DNA from: Candidatus Melainabacteria bacterium
GTDB taxonomy: Bacteria > Actinomycetota > Actinomycetes > Mycobacteriales > Pseudonocardiaceae
Assembly: GCA_903970565.1 (NCBI GenBank)
Contig: CAJCJE010000451.1
Location: forward strand, 1-12,294
Direction: 5' to 3'
DNA length: 12,294 nucleotides
Part shown: positions 1-5,957 of the stretch, piece by piece
Layout of the letters: every line of letters starts with the position of its first letter
Position numbering within the stretch: position 1 is the first letter of the stretch
Position numbers and translations under genes: made by a program
Notes under the pieces: model-generated
What the model was told of the DNA's origin: nothing
The model's input: only the letters and a program-made list of their open reading frames with translations
Databases searched by the model: none

Positions 1-1
1 C

Positions 2-577
2 GTCACCGAACACTGGTCCGAGGTGAACCAGCTTTTCCAGACCTGGGTTGGCCAACCCGGCCTGCGGGCCGGCCTGAAAACCTATCTCGGCGGTCTGAGC
101 GGTGTCGAACTCACCGCGCTGGTCGGCCACTCGCGCGAGACGACCACCCACTTCGCCTGGTGTCTGCTTGCCGAGGGCGAGGACCCGTTCTCGGTGTGGC
201 TGCACGAGTACAAACCACAGCACGACTGGCGGGAAGGATACGCGGACTCGGTACACAATCACCGATACCACTTCAGCACCAATATCATTTCCGGCGCGTA
301 CACCCATGAGCGCTTCAGCGCCCAGTTCGACGGGACCGGAAGCGGAATCAGTTCAGTGACTCTGCTGCACAGCACGGCATGTCCGGTCGGCAGCGGGGGT
401 TTCCTGCTCGCCGACGAGTTCCACCGTATTCCCCGTGCCGAGGACGGCACCATGACGCTGCTGGTGAAATCGCGGGAGGTTCGGTCCTGGAGCATGTCCT
501 ACGATCCGACGACTCAGCACAGTTATCGGCACGTCCCGGTGGAGAACCGGATCGGTGACCTCGCCGATCGGCTCTAG
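2..577 (+). CDS. Cupin-like hypothetical protein, 5'-partial
   Basis: The reading frame is open from the window edge to the TAG at 575-577. The first start codon in the window is GTG at 23 (184 aa from there), but it has no spaced ribosome site (only GAG touching it), so the gene probably begins upstream. Counting from that GTG, a histidine cluster VHNHRYH lies at residues 77-83 and is followed by hydrophobic beta-like strands. A second motif, GGFLLADEFHRIP, lies at 125-137 with His134. This spacing (HxH, then a later Gly-rich strand with His) resembles the two metal-binding cupin motifs seen in cysteine-dioxygenase-like proteins, so a small metal-binding beta-barrel is plausible. No signal peptide or membrane segment is visible. 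Substrate and pathway cannot be inferred, and the upstream neighbour is outside the window. I am confident it is coding and only moderately confident about the fold. Confidence 0.6.
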   Translation, partial: VTEHWSEVNQLFQTWVGQPGLRAGLKTYLGGLSGVELTALVGHSRETTTHFAWCLLAEGEDPFSVWLHEYKPQHDWREGYADSVHNHRYHFSTNIISGAYTHERFSAQFDGTGSGISSVTLLHSTACPVGSGGFLLADEFHRIPRAEDGTMTLLVKSREVRSWSMSYDPTTQHSYRHVPVENRIGDLADRL

Positions 578-583
578 CGCGGT

Positions 584-631
584 GCCAGGGACGGTGCCGG
601 GGACGGTGACAGAGGCGATGACAGGGACGGT
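584..631. repeat. Degenerate 12-bp tandem repeat, four units
   Basis: Four consecutive 12-bp units (584-595, 596-607, 608-619, 620-631) follow the pattern G-A/C-C-A/C-G-G-G-G-A-C-G-G-T. Units 1, 2 and 4 are nearly identical and unit 3 is diverged; a fifth, poorer unit may follow to 643. The array begins six bases after the stop of the cupin-like gene. The unit length is a multiple of three, so it could be a former coding extension, but it lies outside any convincing gene now. Confidence 0.6.
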
Positions 632-749
632 GACGGCACGGCGGTAGCACATCCGCGCATACCCACGGAATGCGGCGAAGTTACCGGAAACACAACTGAA
701 ACAGCTTACGATCGCTGCTCACAATGGCTGAGTGCGACCGGAGGCTGTC

Positions 750-1454
750 ATGCGCGAGAACAGTGTTGTCACCGAACCCCTGGCGGAAGCCCACCCGCTC
801 CATGTCCTGTGTCCGACGTTCACGGTGACCCCGTCGGCGGTCGCCGAGGTCGCCCGGCAGGTGCGGGCGCTGTGTGAGGACGCTGCCGGGACGCTGCCCT
901 TCCACGGCTGGCACCATGTGAGTTTCGTGCGGTCCAAGGGGGCCGTGTTCGCCCGGCACAACGGCGCCGACGTGGCCCTGGTGGAAACCGCCGCGCTCGT
1001 CCACGACGTGAACTACCTGGTGCGGCGCAACTCCCTGGCCGAGGACGGGCGTGAACTGCGGATGCGCATCCTGGCCACCGCGGGAGTGCCGATCGCGGTC
1101 GCCGAGCACATCGACGAGGTGGTCTGCGAGGCGGAGATGCGCACCCGGAACCGCGACATCTCCCCGGCCGCGCAGGCGTTGTCCGACGCGGACACGCTGT
1201 TCAAGGCGTTGCCGGTGACCCCGGTGATGCTGGCGCACCGGTATCTCGACGAGAACGGGGTGAGCCTGCGCGAACTGGCCACCAAGATCGTCGGCGAGCA
1301 GCGCGACGTGCATACGGAGGGCTACTACTTCTACAGCGACCAGGCCGCCGCGATGTACTCGCGGTGGGCGACGGCGAACCTGGAACTGTGGCAGTGCATC
1401 GTGGAGTCGCTCGACGACCCGTCGGTGGCCGAACTGCTCACCGCGGTCGCGTAA
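750..1454 (+). CDS. HD-domain phosphohydrolase family protein
   Basis: A 234-aa soluble protein with the metal-binding pattern of the HD superfamily. The first histidines are in FHGWHH (residues 51-56), the HD doublet is in ALVHDV (82-87, His85-Asp86), and a later conserved Asp is in SDADTL (145-150). HD proteins hydrolyse phosphomonoesters or phosphodiesters, often of nucleotides, using a divalent metal. The substrate here is unknown, and no regulatory (ACT, TGS) or nucleotidyltransferase domain is attached. I chose ATG at 750 over the in-frame GTG at 732 because GGAGG at 740-744 lies five bases before it. The 3' end overlaps the convergent DUF1295 gene by 17 bp, so the two mRNAs are antisense at their ends. 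The 170 bp upstream suggests its own promoter, but I could not identify one with confidence. Confidence 0.82.
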   Translation: MRENSVVTEPLAEAHPLHVLCPTFTVTPSAVAEVARQVRALCEDAAGTLPFHGWHHVSFVRSKGAVFARHNGADVALVETAALVHDVNYLVRRNSLAEDGRELRMRILATAGVPIAVAEHIDEVVCEAEMRTRNRDISPAAQALSDADTLFKALPVTPVMLAHRYLDENGVSLRELATKIVGEQRDVHTEGYYFYSDQAAAMYSRWATANLELWQCIVESLDDPSVAELLTAVA

Positions 1455-2262
1455 CACTGCTGGCCCGGCCCGGCCACCAGGGCACCACCGCCGAGGTGGC
1501 GCGCTGGTAGTCGGCGTACTCGGGATAGCGGCCGCGGCTGATGCTCTCGGTGAAGATCGTCGAGCCGACGAACAGCAGCGTCAGCAGCAGCGCGCCGAGC
1601 ACCGTCGGTTGGAGTACAGAGCCGGCCGCGACCGCGCCGAAGGCGAACACCACCCACCACTGCGCCTGTTCGAAGAAGAAGTTGGGATGCCGCGAGTAGC
1701 GGAACAGGCCCCGCTGCACGAACCGCTGCTCCGGCTCCCGACCGGCCGCCAGTTCGGCGCGCTTGTGCTGCTGGAACCGCCACTGCTGCTGGTCGGCGAC
1801 GGTCTCGCCGAGCAGGAAGGCCAGGAAGGCCACCGCGCACAGCACGTCCGGCCATCCGAAGCGCGAGCGGTGCGCCAGCGCCGTGTCGGCGGGCAGCGCG
1901 ATCAGCAGCAGGATCGCGTTCTGGTAGAACGTGATGAACAGCAGGTTGAACACCTGGAACTGCCAGGGCCGCATCCGGCCGCGCAGCACCGCCCACCGGT
2001 AGTCCTCCCCGCCGCGCGCGTAGCCGCCCTTGCGGGCGAAGTTGAACGTCAGCCGCAGGCCCCACAACGCGACCAGGCCGAACATCACGTCCAGCCGAGG
2101 GTCGGCGAAGGAGGCCGCGCCGGCGAAGATTCCGACGTAGACGACGGGGATGATCGACCAGATCCGGTCGACCCAGGAGTACTCCCTGCTGGTCACCGAC
2201 AGCAGCAGCACGGCCAGACAGACACCGACGTAGATGGCGAGGCAGATCAGGAGCGGGTGCAC
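1438..2262 (-). CDS. DUF1295 family integral membrane protein (steroid 5-alpha-reductase/ICMT-like)
   Basis: A 274-aa polytopic membrane protein. Hydrophobic stretches fall near residues 5-22, 38-52, 60-75, 103-123, 137-152, 202-214 and 219-236. The family hallmark is RYSRHPNFFFEQ at 188-199, matching the conserved SRHPNYxxE motif of DUF1295 and related isoprenylcysteine-methyltransferase-like proteins, where this loop binds the cofactor. A conserved RYPEY...Y segment follows near 245-252. Members are annotated as steroid 5-alpha-reductase-like, but the real substrate and whether the cofactor is NADPH or SAM are unknown. The GTG start (complement of 2260-2262) has AAGG seven bases upstream. 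The gene is divergent from the EXPERA gene with 67 bp between starts, and convergent with the HD gene with a 17-bp overlap. Length and motif are normal for the family. Confidence 0.88.
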   Translation of the reverse strand: MHPLLICLAIYVGVCLAVLLLSVTSREYSWVDRIWSIIPVVYVGIFAGAASFADPRLDVMFGLVALWGLRLTFNFARKGGYARGGEDYRWAVLRGRMRPWQFQVFNLLFITFYQNAILLLIALPADTALAHRSRFGWPDVLCAVAFLAFLLGETVADQQQWRFQQHKRAELAAGREPEQRFVQRGLFRYSRHPNFFFEQAQWWVVFAFGAVAAGSVLQPTVLGALLLTLLFVGSTIFTESISRGRYPEYADYQRATSAVVPWWPGRASSVTRPR

Positions 2263-2329
2263 ACCCCGACCTTACGTGCCGGTAGTCAGACCGCCGAACA
2301 GGTCGTTGCCGTGCGTAGGATCACTGGTC

Positions 2330-2899
2330 ATGACAGCTTCGGCAGGCCCTGACCAGGTCACCGACTCAGGACCCGGACGCACACCGGGTCGTGCACCGAA
2401 CCCGGTGCCGAATCTGGCGCTGGGCCGGCGCCGGATCGACATCGTCCTCGCGGTCGTGTTCACCGCCTTCACCATCACGTCGATCATCAGCGACCTGCTG
2501 CCGACGGTCGGGGTCAACTTCTCGCACCCGACCGGGAACTTCTTCGTCGACTCGAACTACTGGTACGCCCACGACGCCGACCCGCTGTTCATGCACCCGC
2601 CGGACTGGATGCGGATCGTCACCGGCCTCTCGGCCTTCGGGTACATGCCGTTCTACCTCGTGCTGGTACCCGCGCTGCTGACCGGCCGGAACTGGATTCA
2701 GCTGCCGGCGGTGATCTACGCGACCATGATCGTCACGTTAACCGGCATCGTCGTGTTCGGCGTCGAGTTCTTCGGCGAGCCGGCGACCCGCACCCACAAT
2801 CCGGTCAAGTTCCTGCTGTTCAACCTGCCCTACGTGCTGCTGCCGCTGATTCTGCTCATCAGGATGCGAAAACCACTCCCGTTCACCCGAAGGTTTTGA
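2330..2899 (+). CDS. EXPERA-domain (emopamil-binding/TMEM97-like) membrane protein
   Basis: A 189-aa protein with a Pro/Gly-rich cytosolic N-tail (1-33) and four predicted transmembrane helices (about 36-56, 98-118, 127-147, 160-178). The layout matches the EXPERA fold shared by emopamil-binding protein and TMEM97. Features supporting this are the Asp near the end of helix 1 (Asp55), HPPDWMR at 89-95 before helix 2, PFY at 107-109, Glu146 in helix 3, and LPYVLLP at 166-172 in helix 4. In eukaryotes this fold isomerises sterols or binds sterols; the role of bacterial members is unknown. ATG at 2330 is chosen over an in-frame upstream start at 2234, which would run through the DUF1295 promoter; AGGA lies nine bases before it. 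It shares a short divergent control region with DUF1295, which may mean related membrane-lipid roles (inference). It is followed six bases later by an AT-rich inverted repeat. Confidence 0.78.
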   Translation: MTASAGPDQVTDSGPGRTPGRAPNPVPNLALGRRRIDIVLAVVFTAFTITSIISDLLPTVGVNFSHPTGNFFVDSNYWYAHDADPLFMHPPDWMRIVTGLSAFGYMPFYLVLVPALLTGRNWIQLPAVIYATMIVTLTGIVVFGVEFFGEPATRTHNPVKFLLFNLPYVLLPLILLIRMRKPLPFTRRF

Positions 2900-2904
2900 G
2901 AGGT

Positions 2905-2936
2905 GTAGTTATCATAACCAGAGTTATGATAACTAC
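2905..2936. promoter_or_regulatory. 14-bp perfect inverted repeat, candidate double operator
   Basis: The arms GTAGTTATCATAAC (2905-2918) and GTTATGATAACTAC (2923-2936) are perfect reverse complements separated by CAGA. Each arm itself contains an 11-bp near-palindrome, GTTATnATAAC (centres 2913 and 2928, 15 bp apart), which is the form expected of two dimer-binding sites for a small HTH repressor. The stem is only 4/14 G+C and no T-run follows, so an intrinsic terminator for the EXPERA gene is less likely. A GTG triplet at 2937 touches its right edge. The regulator is not identifiable from this window. Confidence 0.5.
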
Positions 2937-2946
2937 GTGACTGCGC

Positions 2947-3396
2947 TTGCTCTTCCTTGCCGTAGCTGGCGCAAAGCCTGTATCCGAAATAATCTCGTCG
3001 TATGCCGAGGATACAGATGATGGTGGCCAGTGGGAAGTTGCTGATAACCCGGAAGAGATCGCGTCACTTCTAGACAAACTGGGCATCGCCTACCAATTTT
3101 TTGATGGATATGCTGACGCTACACTGGTCATTGTCGGCCGCGATTCCACAAAAGTCGACCAATTTATGCATTCAAGGGATGAGGTTGAGCGTGGCCAGTT
3201 ACTAGGTTTTCCTGAAACTGCCGTACAGGCATTCGTTGCTGACACGTTGCTGCCGGGGGAGAAGCAGGAACAAATCCTCCGTGACGAGAAGATTACTATG
3301 TTGCCGCCGCTTTCCCTATCCAAAGATCACTTTACGCAGGAATTGGCCGTTCTTCGCGTCTGGCAGCAACTGCTGGCAGGTTATGACTTAACCTAG
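2947..3396 (+). CDS. Hypothetical protein with low-GC composition, possibly 5'-truncated
   Basis: A 149-aa reading frame that looks protein-like: mixed helix/strand, acidic, and with balanced codon use, but clearly poorer in G+C than its neighbours. I do not recognise the family. Visible segments are an acidic stretch near residues 20-37, a strand-like ATLVIVG around 58-64, and LLGFPETAVQAFV around 85-97, which is reminiscent of GxPxxxxxAF motifs in uncharacterised proteins. A helical C-terminal tail ends in YDLT. The only early start is TTG at 2947 with no ribosome site, and an in-frame TGA lies at 2938-2940. No ATG or GTG occurs before the middle of the protein. The real N-terminus may therefore have been lost at a junction just right of the palindrome. 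It probably arrived from a lower-GC donor. Function unknown. Confidence 0.5.
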   Translation: MLFLAVAGAKPVSEIISSYAEDTDDGGQWEVADNPEEIASLLDKLGIAYQFFDGYADATLVIVGRDSTKVDQFMHSRDEVERGQLLGFPETAVQAFVADTLLPGEKQEQILRDEKITMLPPLSLSKDHFTQELAVLRVWQQLLAGYDLT

Positions 3397-3476
3397 CGCT
3401 AAGATCTGCCTCTTTATTGAACGTACACTGCTGCGGCTTGCTCGATTGCCGGTCATTTTCTCGCGACTCGTGAGCG

Positions 3477-3555
3477 TTATTCAAAACTCGACCATCCGGT
3501 CGCGTCTCCGCAGTTCAGGAACAATTTTCAAGATCGACAAGGTAGTTTTGAATAA
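3477..3555. mobile_element. 79-bp element with 12-bp terminal inverted repeats (MITE-like or IS remnant)
   Basis: TTATTCAAAACT at 3477-3488 and its exact reverse complement AGTTTTGAATAA at 3544-3555 bound 55 bp that encode nothing convincing. A 5-bp hairpin (CGACC/GGTCG, 3489-3502) sits just inside the left end. The match extends imperfectly inward, with ACC after a two-base offset on the left arm and immediately on the right arm. If the outer TTA/TAA is the target, each end carries a TA, as for TA-targeting IS630/Tc1-like elements; no longer target duplication is visible. It lacks a transposase, so it would be a non-autonomous element or the ends of a deleted insertion sequence. A chance structure is possible but unlikely at 12 perfect bases. 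Confidence 0.45.
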
Positions 3556-3619
3556 GCCTCCGTGTAGCTTGTGTCGGAGCAGTCCCAGCACGGTCTGTAT
3601 CATCGACCACTGATTCTTC

Positions 3620-4024
3620 CTACCCAACCACCTCCGGCCTCCTCCCCGTCTCCAAAAACTCCCGCAGCCCCTTCCGTACCACAGAAGTCGGTACCTCAGC
3701 GCTCGCCGGTACCTCCTGCACACTGCCCATATAGTCATACAGGACGAAGTCCTGACGGCTGGCATCGCCAGCCGTCCATCCGCCATCAGGTGCGAGGTAG
3801 GCAATGAACCCTCGCTCCTGCCCAAGACCCACGTGCATGACCGGCGAATCCTGTTGTCCTGCAATCGAGACTTCAATCATCGGCGGTGCCACGGCGCCCC
3901 TCCCGGCAGCCACCACCCGGTCGATGAACGTCTCCAGCTCCTCGGCTGTGTTCACCACAATTGCCGGGTCACCCTCATGAAAATCATCATCAGGTTCCTG
4001 GTCGTACCAAATCTCCAGCGCCAT
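3620..4024 (-). CDS. Imm1-family immunity protein (cognate of the deaminase toxin)
   Basis: A 134-aa soluble protein with the actinobacterial Imm1 pattern. It starts with MALEIWYDQ (1-9), followed by a helix with EELETFIDRV (28-37). PPMIEVSI lies at 47-54, then HVGLG...RGFIAYL (64-77), GGW (81-83) and YDYMG (96-100). The C-terminal helix is EVPTSVVRKGLREFLETGRRP (110-130). Imm1 proteins bind and neutralise polymorphic toxins, and are commonly encoded directly after SCP1.201/DddA-type deaminases, which is the arrangement here. Start at 4024 is favoured over the longer 4063 frame because GGAAGAG lies ten bases upstream and the family begins at this residue. It overlaps the deaminase end by 35 nt. 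The TAG stop sits where family members usually have a Trp codon followed by acidic/Gln residues, and the frame continues with Glu-Glu, so a few C-terminal residues may have been lost by TGG to TAG. Confidence 0.72.
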   Translation of the reverse strand: MALEIWYDQEPDDDFHEGDPAIVVNTAEELETFIDRVVAAGRGAVAPPMIEVSIAGQQDSPVMHVGLGQERGFIAYLAPDGGWTAGDASRQDFVLYDYMGSVQEVPASAEVPTSVVRKGLREFLETGRRPEVVG

Positions 4025-4706
4025 CACAGTGTCGCTCTTCCGTGAATGTCTTGCGGTACCCACCCGGCCCGTGCACCGTCAAAGCGTAGCCTTCCGGTAA
4101 GATGGCCGGCACCAAGGTGTCACAGCTGTATTGCCCCCGACAGGGTCGGTTATTGAGGACCACGCTCAATTCACGTCGTCCCTCCCGCACCATACGGGCA
4201 GCAAGCTTCTGCTCCACGTCGCTCACTGTGGTTGGCGCAAAGGGCAGCCGGATACCGCGCTCCTGCAAGATCCGCCACACTTCTGCCGAATCCTCGTCCC
4301 GGCCACTGACAATCGGCTGGGCCTGCCCGTGCTCGTCCACCCACGGCCATGCGTCTTCTTGCCCTCAAGGTTGGGCCTCGGCACCGTGGGCGGTAACTCT
4401 TCCAGCAGCTCGTTGGCCCATGCCCGCGACAACCGTGGCCCGTCTGGCAGCCGGCTTGGTGGTGGTTTGCGTACAGGGGCAGCAGCTGCGTTTGGTGGCG
4501 GTGAATCACCAGGTCCGGTGCCCCGCCTCGGGTAGCGATCCCTGCGCGAGTTGCTGTAGCTCCTGGCGGAAGCCGGCCAGAACGCCAATCCGTGCTTGGA
4601 GTTCACGCTGAAGCGCCAGCGCCTCCGGGAGCAGCCGCTCACTGACCGGTCCACCGACCTGTTGGAGGTACTGCATCACCACGCTGAGCTGCGGCTGAGC
4701 GCTGCT
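3990..4706 (-). pseudogene. DddA/SCP1.201-like deaminase toxin, frameshifted and N-terminally truncated
   Basis: Coding signal on the minus strand runs in three pieces. Segment A (about 4706-4512) is a Gln/Leu-rich helical region including VVMQYLQQVGGPVSERLLPE and ends at an in-frame TGA (4506-4508). Segment B (about 4512-4343, shifted +1) is a Pro-rich linker followed by WANELLEELPPTVPRPN and KKTHGR. Segment C (4343-3990, back in the frame of A) starts WVDEHGQAQPIVSGRDED. It holds the deaminase core: SDVEQKLAARM, VVLNNRPC, a second Cys in YSCDTLVP, then LPEGYALTVHGPGGYRKTF. Family members carry this order: helical N-terminus, linker, THGRW, SGRD, [HD]VE and PC...C motifs that bind zinc and deaminate cytosine in DNA. 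No start codon precedes segment A, which stops at the junction with the ATPase remnant. The toxin is probably dead unless the frameshifts are sequencing errors. It overlaps Imm1 by 35 nt. Confidence 0.7.
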
Positions 4707-4708
4707 GA

Positions 4709-4966
4709 GTCGCCTTCGGGCTCGACGACGACAATCGTGAGCCGCTGCTGGCCATCGGCGAGGCCAGGTGGGGCGAGGTCATGGGCATCGGGCATCTCGA
4801 CCGGCTCGCCCGAATCAGAGGACTGCTCACCGCGCGGGACAGATACGGCGCGGCCACCGCGAAACTGGCCTGCTTCGGCGCGGCCGGCTTCACCGACGAA
4901 CTGCGCGAACGGGCGCGGCGGAATCCGGAGATCGTGCTGATCGGCGCCGCCGACCTCTACCCCTGA
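4709..4966 (+). pseudogene. C-terminal remnant of a DUF234-type ATP-binding protein
   Basis: An 85-codon frame with no credible start (in-frame TGA at 4706-4708) reads VAFGLDDDNREPLLAIGEAR, WGEVMGIGHLDRLARIR, then LACFGAAGFTDELRE and ends RNPEIVLIGAADLYP. This is the C-terminal nuclease-like/DUF234 portion of AAA+ ATP-binding proteins: the GEARWG segment corresponds to the conserved GExKWG, followed by HLERL and the LxCFSxAGFT...LY ending. The P-loop ATPase and winged-helix parts (several hundred residues in the family) are absent, and unrelated deaminase sequence on the other strand sits immediately upstream. The composition is host-like and high in GC, suggesting this is what was at the locus before the patch arrived. 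It is followed 49 bp later by the end of ctaB. An internal ATG at 4781 would give only 61 aa and is unlikely to be functional. Confidence 0.68.
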
Positions 4967-5015
4967 GAAATCCACTGTTCCCAAGGAATCCACGGGAATC
5001 CGAAATACTGGCGGA

Positions 5016-5957
5016 CTAGAACGGCCAGCCGAAGACGGGCAGGTGCAGCACCGAGTCGACGGCCAGCGCGATGAACACCAGCATCAGATAGGTGTTGGAC
5101 ACGTGGAACAGGACCATCGGGTTGTTCTCCACGCCGCGCAGCACCGCGCGGTGCAGCCGGTGCGCGGTGATCAGGAACCAGCCGCCGAACAGGATCGCGA
5201 ACGTGGCGTACACCCAGCCGGTCGCCGGGACGAGCAGCAGCGTGCAGGCCACCATCACCCAGGAGTAGATGATGATCTGCCGAGACACCTGCTGCGCGGT
5301 GGCGACCACCGGCAGCATCGGCACGCCAGCGGCCTTGTAGTCGTCGCGGAACTTGATGGCCAGCGCCCAGAAGTGCGGCGGGGTCCAGAAGAAGATCACC
5401 CCGAACATGACCAGCGCCGGCCAGGCGAGGCTGTCGGTGACCGCGGCCCAGCCGATGACCACCGGCATACAGCCGGCCGCGCCGCCCCAGACGATGTTCT
5501 GCGAGGTCCGTCGCTTGAGCACCATCGTGTAGACGAGGACGTAGAACAGGATCGCGGCGACCGCGAGGACGGCGGCGAGGAGGTTGGTGGTCGCCCACAG
5601 CATACCGAAGGACGCGACACCGAGGACGAGGCCGAAGATCAGCGCGCTGCGCGGCGGCACGGTGTGCCGGACCAGCGGGCGGGACCTGGTGCGCTTCATC
5701 ACAGCGTCGATGTCCGCGTCGAACACGCAGTTCAGCGCGTTCGCGCTGGCCGCGGCCATCGTGCCGCCGACGAGGGTGGCCAGTACCAGCCACAGCGAGG
5801 GGAAGCCTCGAGCGGCCAGGCACATCGCCGGGATGGTGGTCACCAGCAGCAGCTCGATGACTCGTGGTTTGGTCAACGCGACATAGGCGCGCAGCACGTC
5901 CGTCGGTCGTCGGACCGGCGTTTCGGCGGTGCCGGTGACGTCCGCGGGTGCACTCAC
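5016..5957 (-). CDS. ctaB: Protoheme IX farnesyltransferase (heme O synthase)
   Basis: A 313-aa polytopic membrane enzyme of the UbiA prenyltransferase superfamily that transfers the farnesyl group to heme b, giving heme O for cytochrome c oxidase assembly. The first Asp-rich motif, [12 protein letters not shown], is at residues 73-84 and is followed by KRTRSRPL. The second conserved loop, [15 protein letters not shown], is at about 202-216. [13 protein letters not shown] near 29-41 matches the family start, and around nine hydrophobic helices span the rest. I chose GTG at 5957 (complement of 5955-5957) because AAGGA lies six bases upstream and the longer frame to 5999 has no site. It is divergent from tkt, the usual actinobacterial arrangement. 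Length and motifs are typical and nothing appears damaged. Confidence 0.95.
   Translation of the reverse strand: MSAPADVTGTAETPVRRPTDVLRAYVALTKPRVIELLLVTTIPAMCLAARGFPSLWLVLATLVGGTMAAASANALNCVFDADIDAVMKRTRSRPLVRHTVPPRSALIFGLVLGVASFGMLWATTNLLAAVLAVAAILFYVLVYTMVLKRRTSQNIVWGGAAGCMPVVIGWAAVTDSLAWPALVMFGVIFFWTPPHFWALAIKFRDDYKAAGVPMLPVVATAQQVSRQIIIYSWVMVACTLLLVPATGWVYATFAILFGGWFLITAHRLHRAVLRGVENNPMVLFHVSNTYLMLVFIALAVDSVLHLPVFGWPF

Larger units (their letters stand above)
2900..4708. other. Composite accessory patch interrupting host sequence
   Basis: This stretch differs from both sides in composition and content. The sub-region around 2941-3560 is roughly half G+C (hand count 28 of 60 for bases 3061-3120), against around 70% in the flanking metabolic genes. 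It contains an AT-rich palindrome, an orphan ORF without a good start, a 79-bp inverted-repeat-bounded element, an Imm1 gene and a broken deaminase toxin. It ends where a truncated plus-strand ATPase gene begins. No integrase, transposase or tRNA target is visible, so the mode of arrival is unknown. The left limit is placed after the EXPERA stop and the right limit at the 4706-4709 junction; both are approximate. Confidence 0.55.

Noticed and set aside
2905..2936. Intrinsic terminator for the EXPERA gene
   Set aside because: The stem is AT-rich and no T-tract follows; an operator pair is the better reading, although a 3'-end role is not excluded.
3481..3876. Minus-strand 131-codon frame as a transposase remnant ending inside the inverted-repeat element
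   Set aside because: Most of it is antisense-frame shadow of the Imm1 gene, with Arg/Trp-rich random composition and no DDE motif. Only the terminal repeats are supported.
4341..4345. Programmed -1 frameshift site in the deaminase gene
   Set aside because: No slippery heptamer or strong downstream structure is evident, and a second, opposite shift plus a missing N-terminus favour decay.
4781..4966. Stand-alone 61-aa plus-strand protein starting at ATG 4781
   Set aside because: The recognisable ATPase domain extends upstream of this ATG to about 4709, so the ATG is internal to a remnant.
4676..4993. Minus-strand frame of 105 codons as the N-terminus of the deaminase
   Set aside because: It is antisense to the well-supported ATPase C-terminal remnant, is in a different frame from deaminase segment A, ends in a TGA before it, and shows no family features.
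4966..5012. Repeated GGATTC-like words (minus strand) between the ATPase remnant and ctaB
   Set aside because: Three short imperfect copies in about 45 bp, with no symmetric stem or T-run; too weak to call a terminator or operator.
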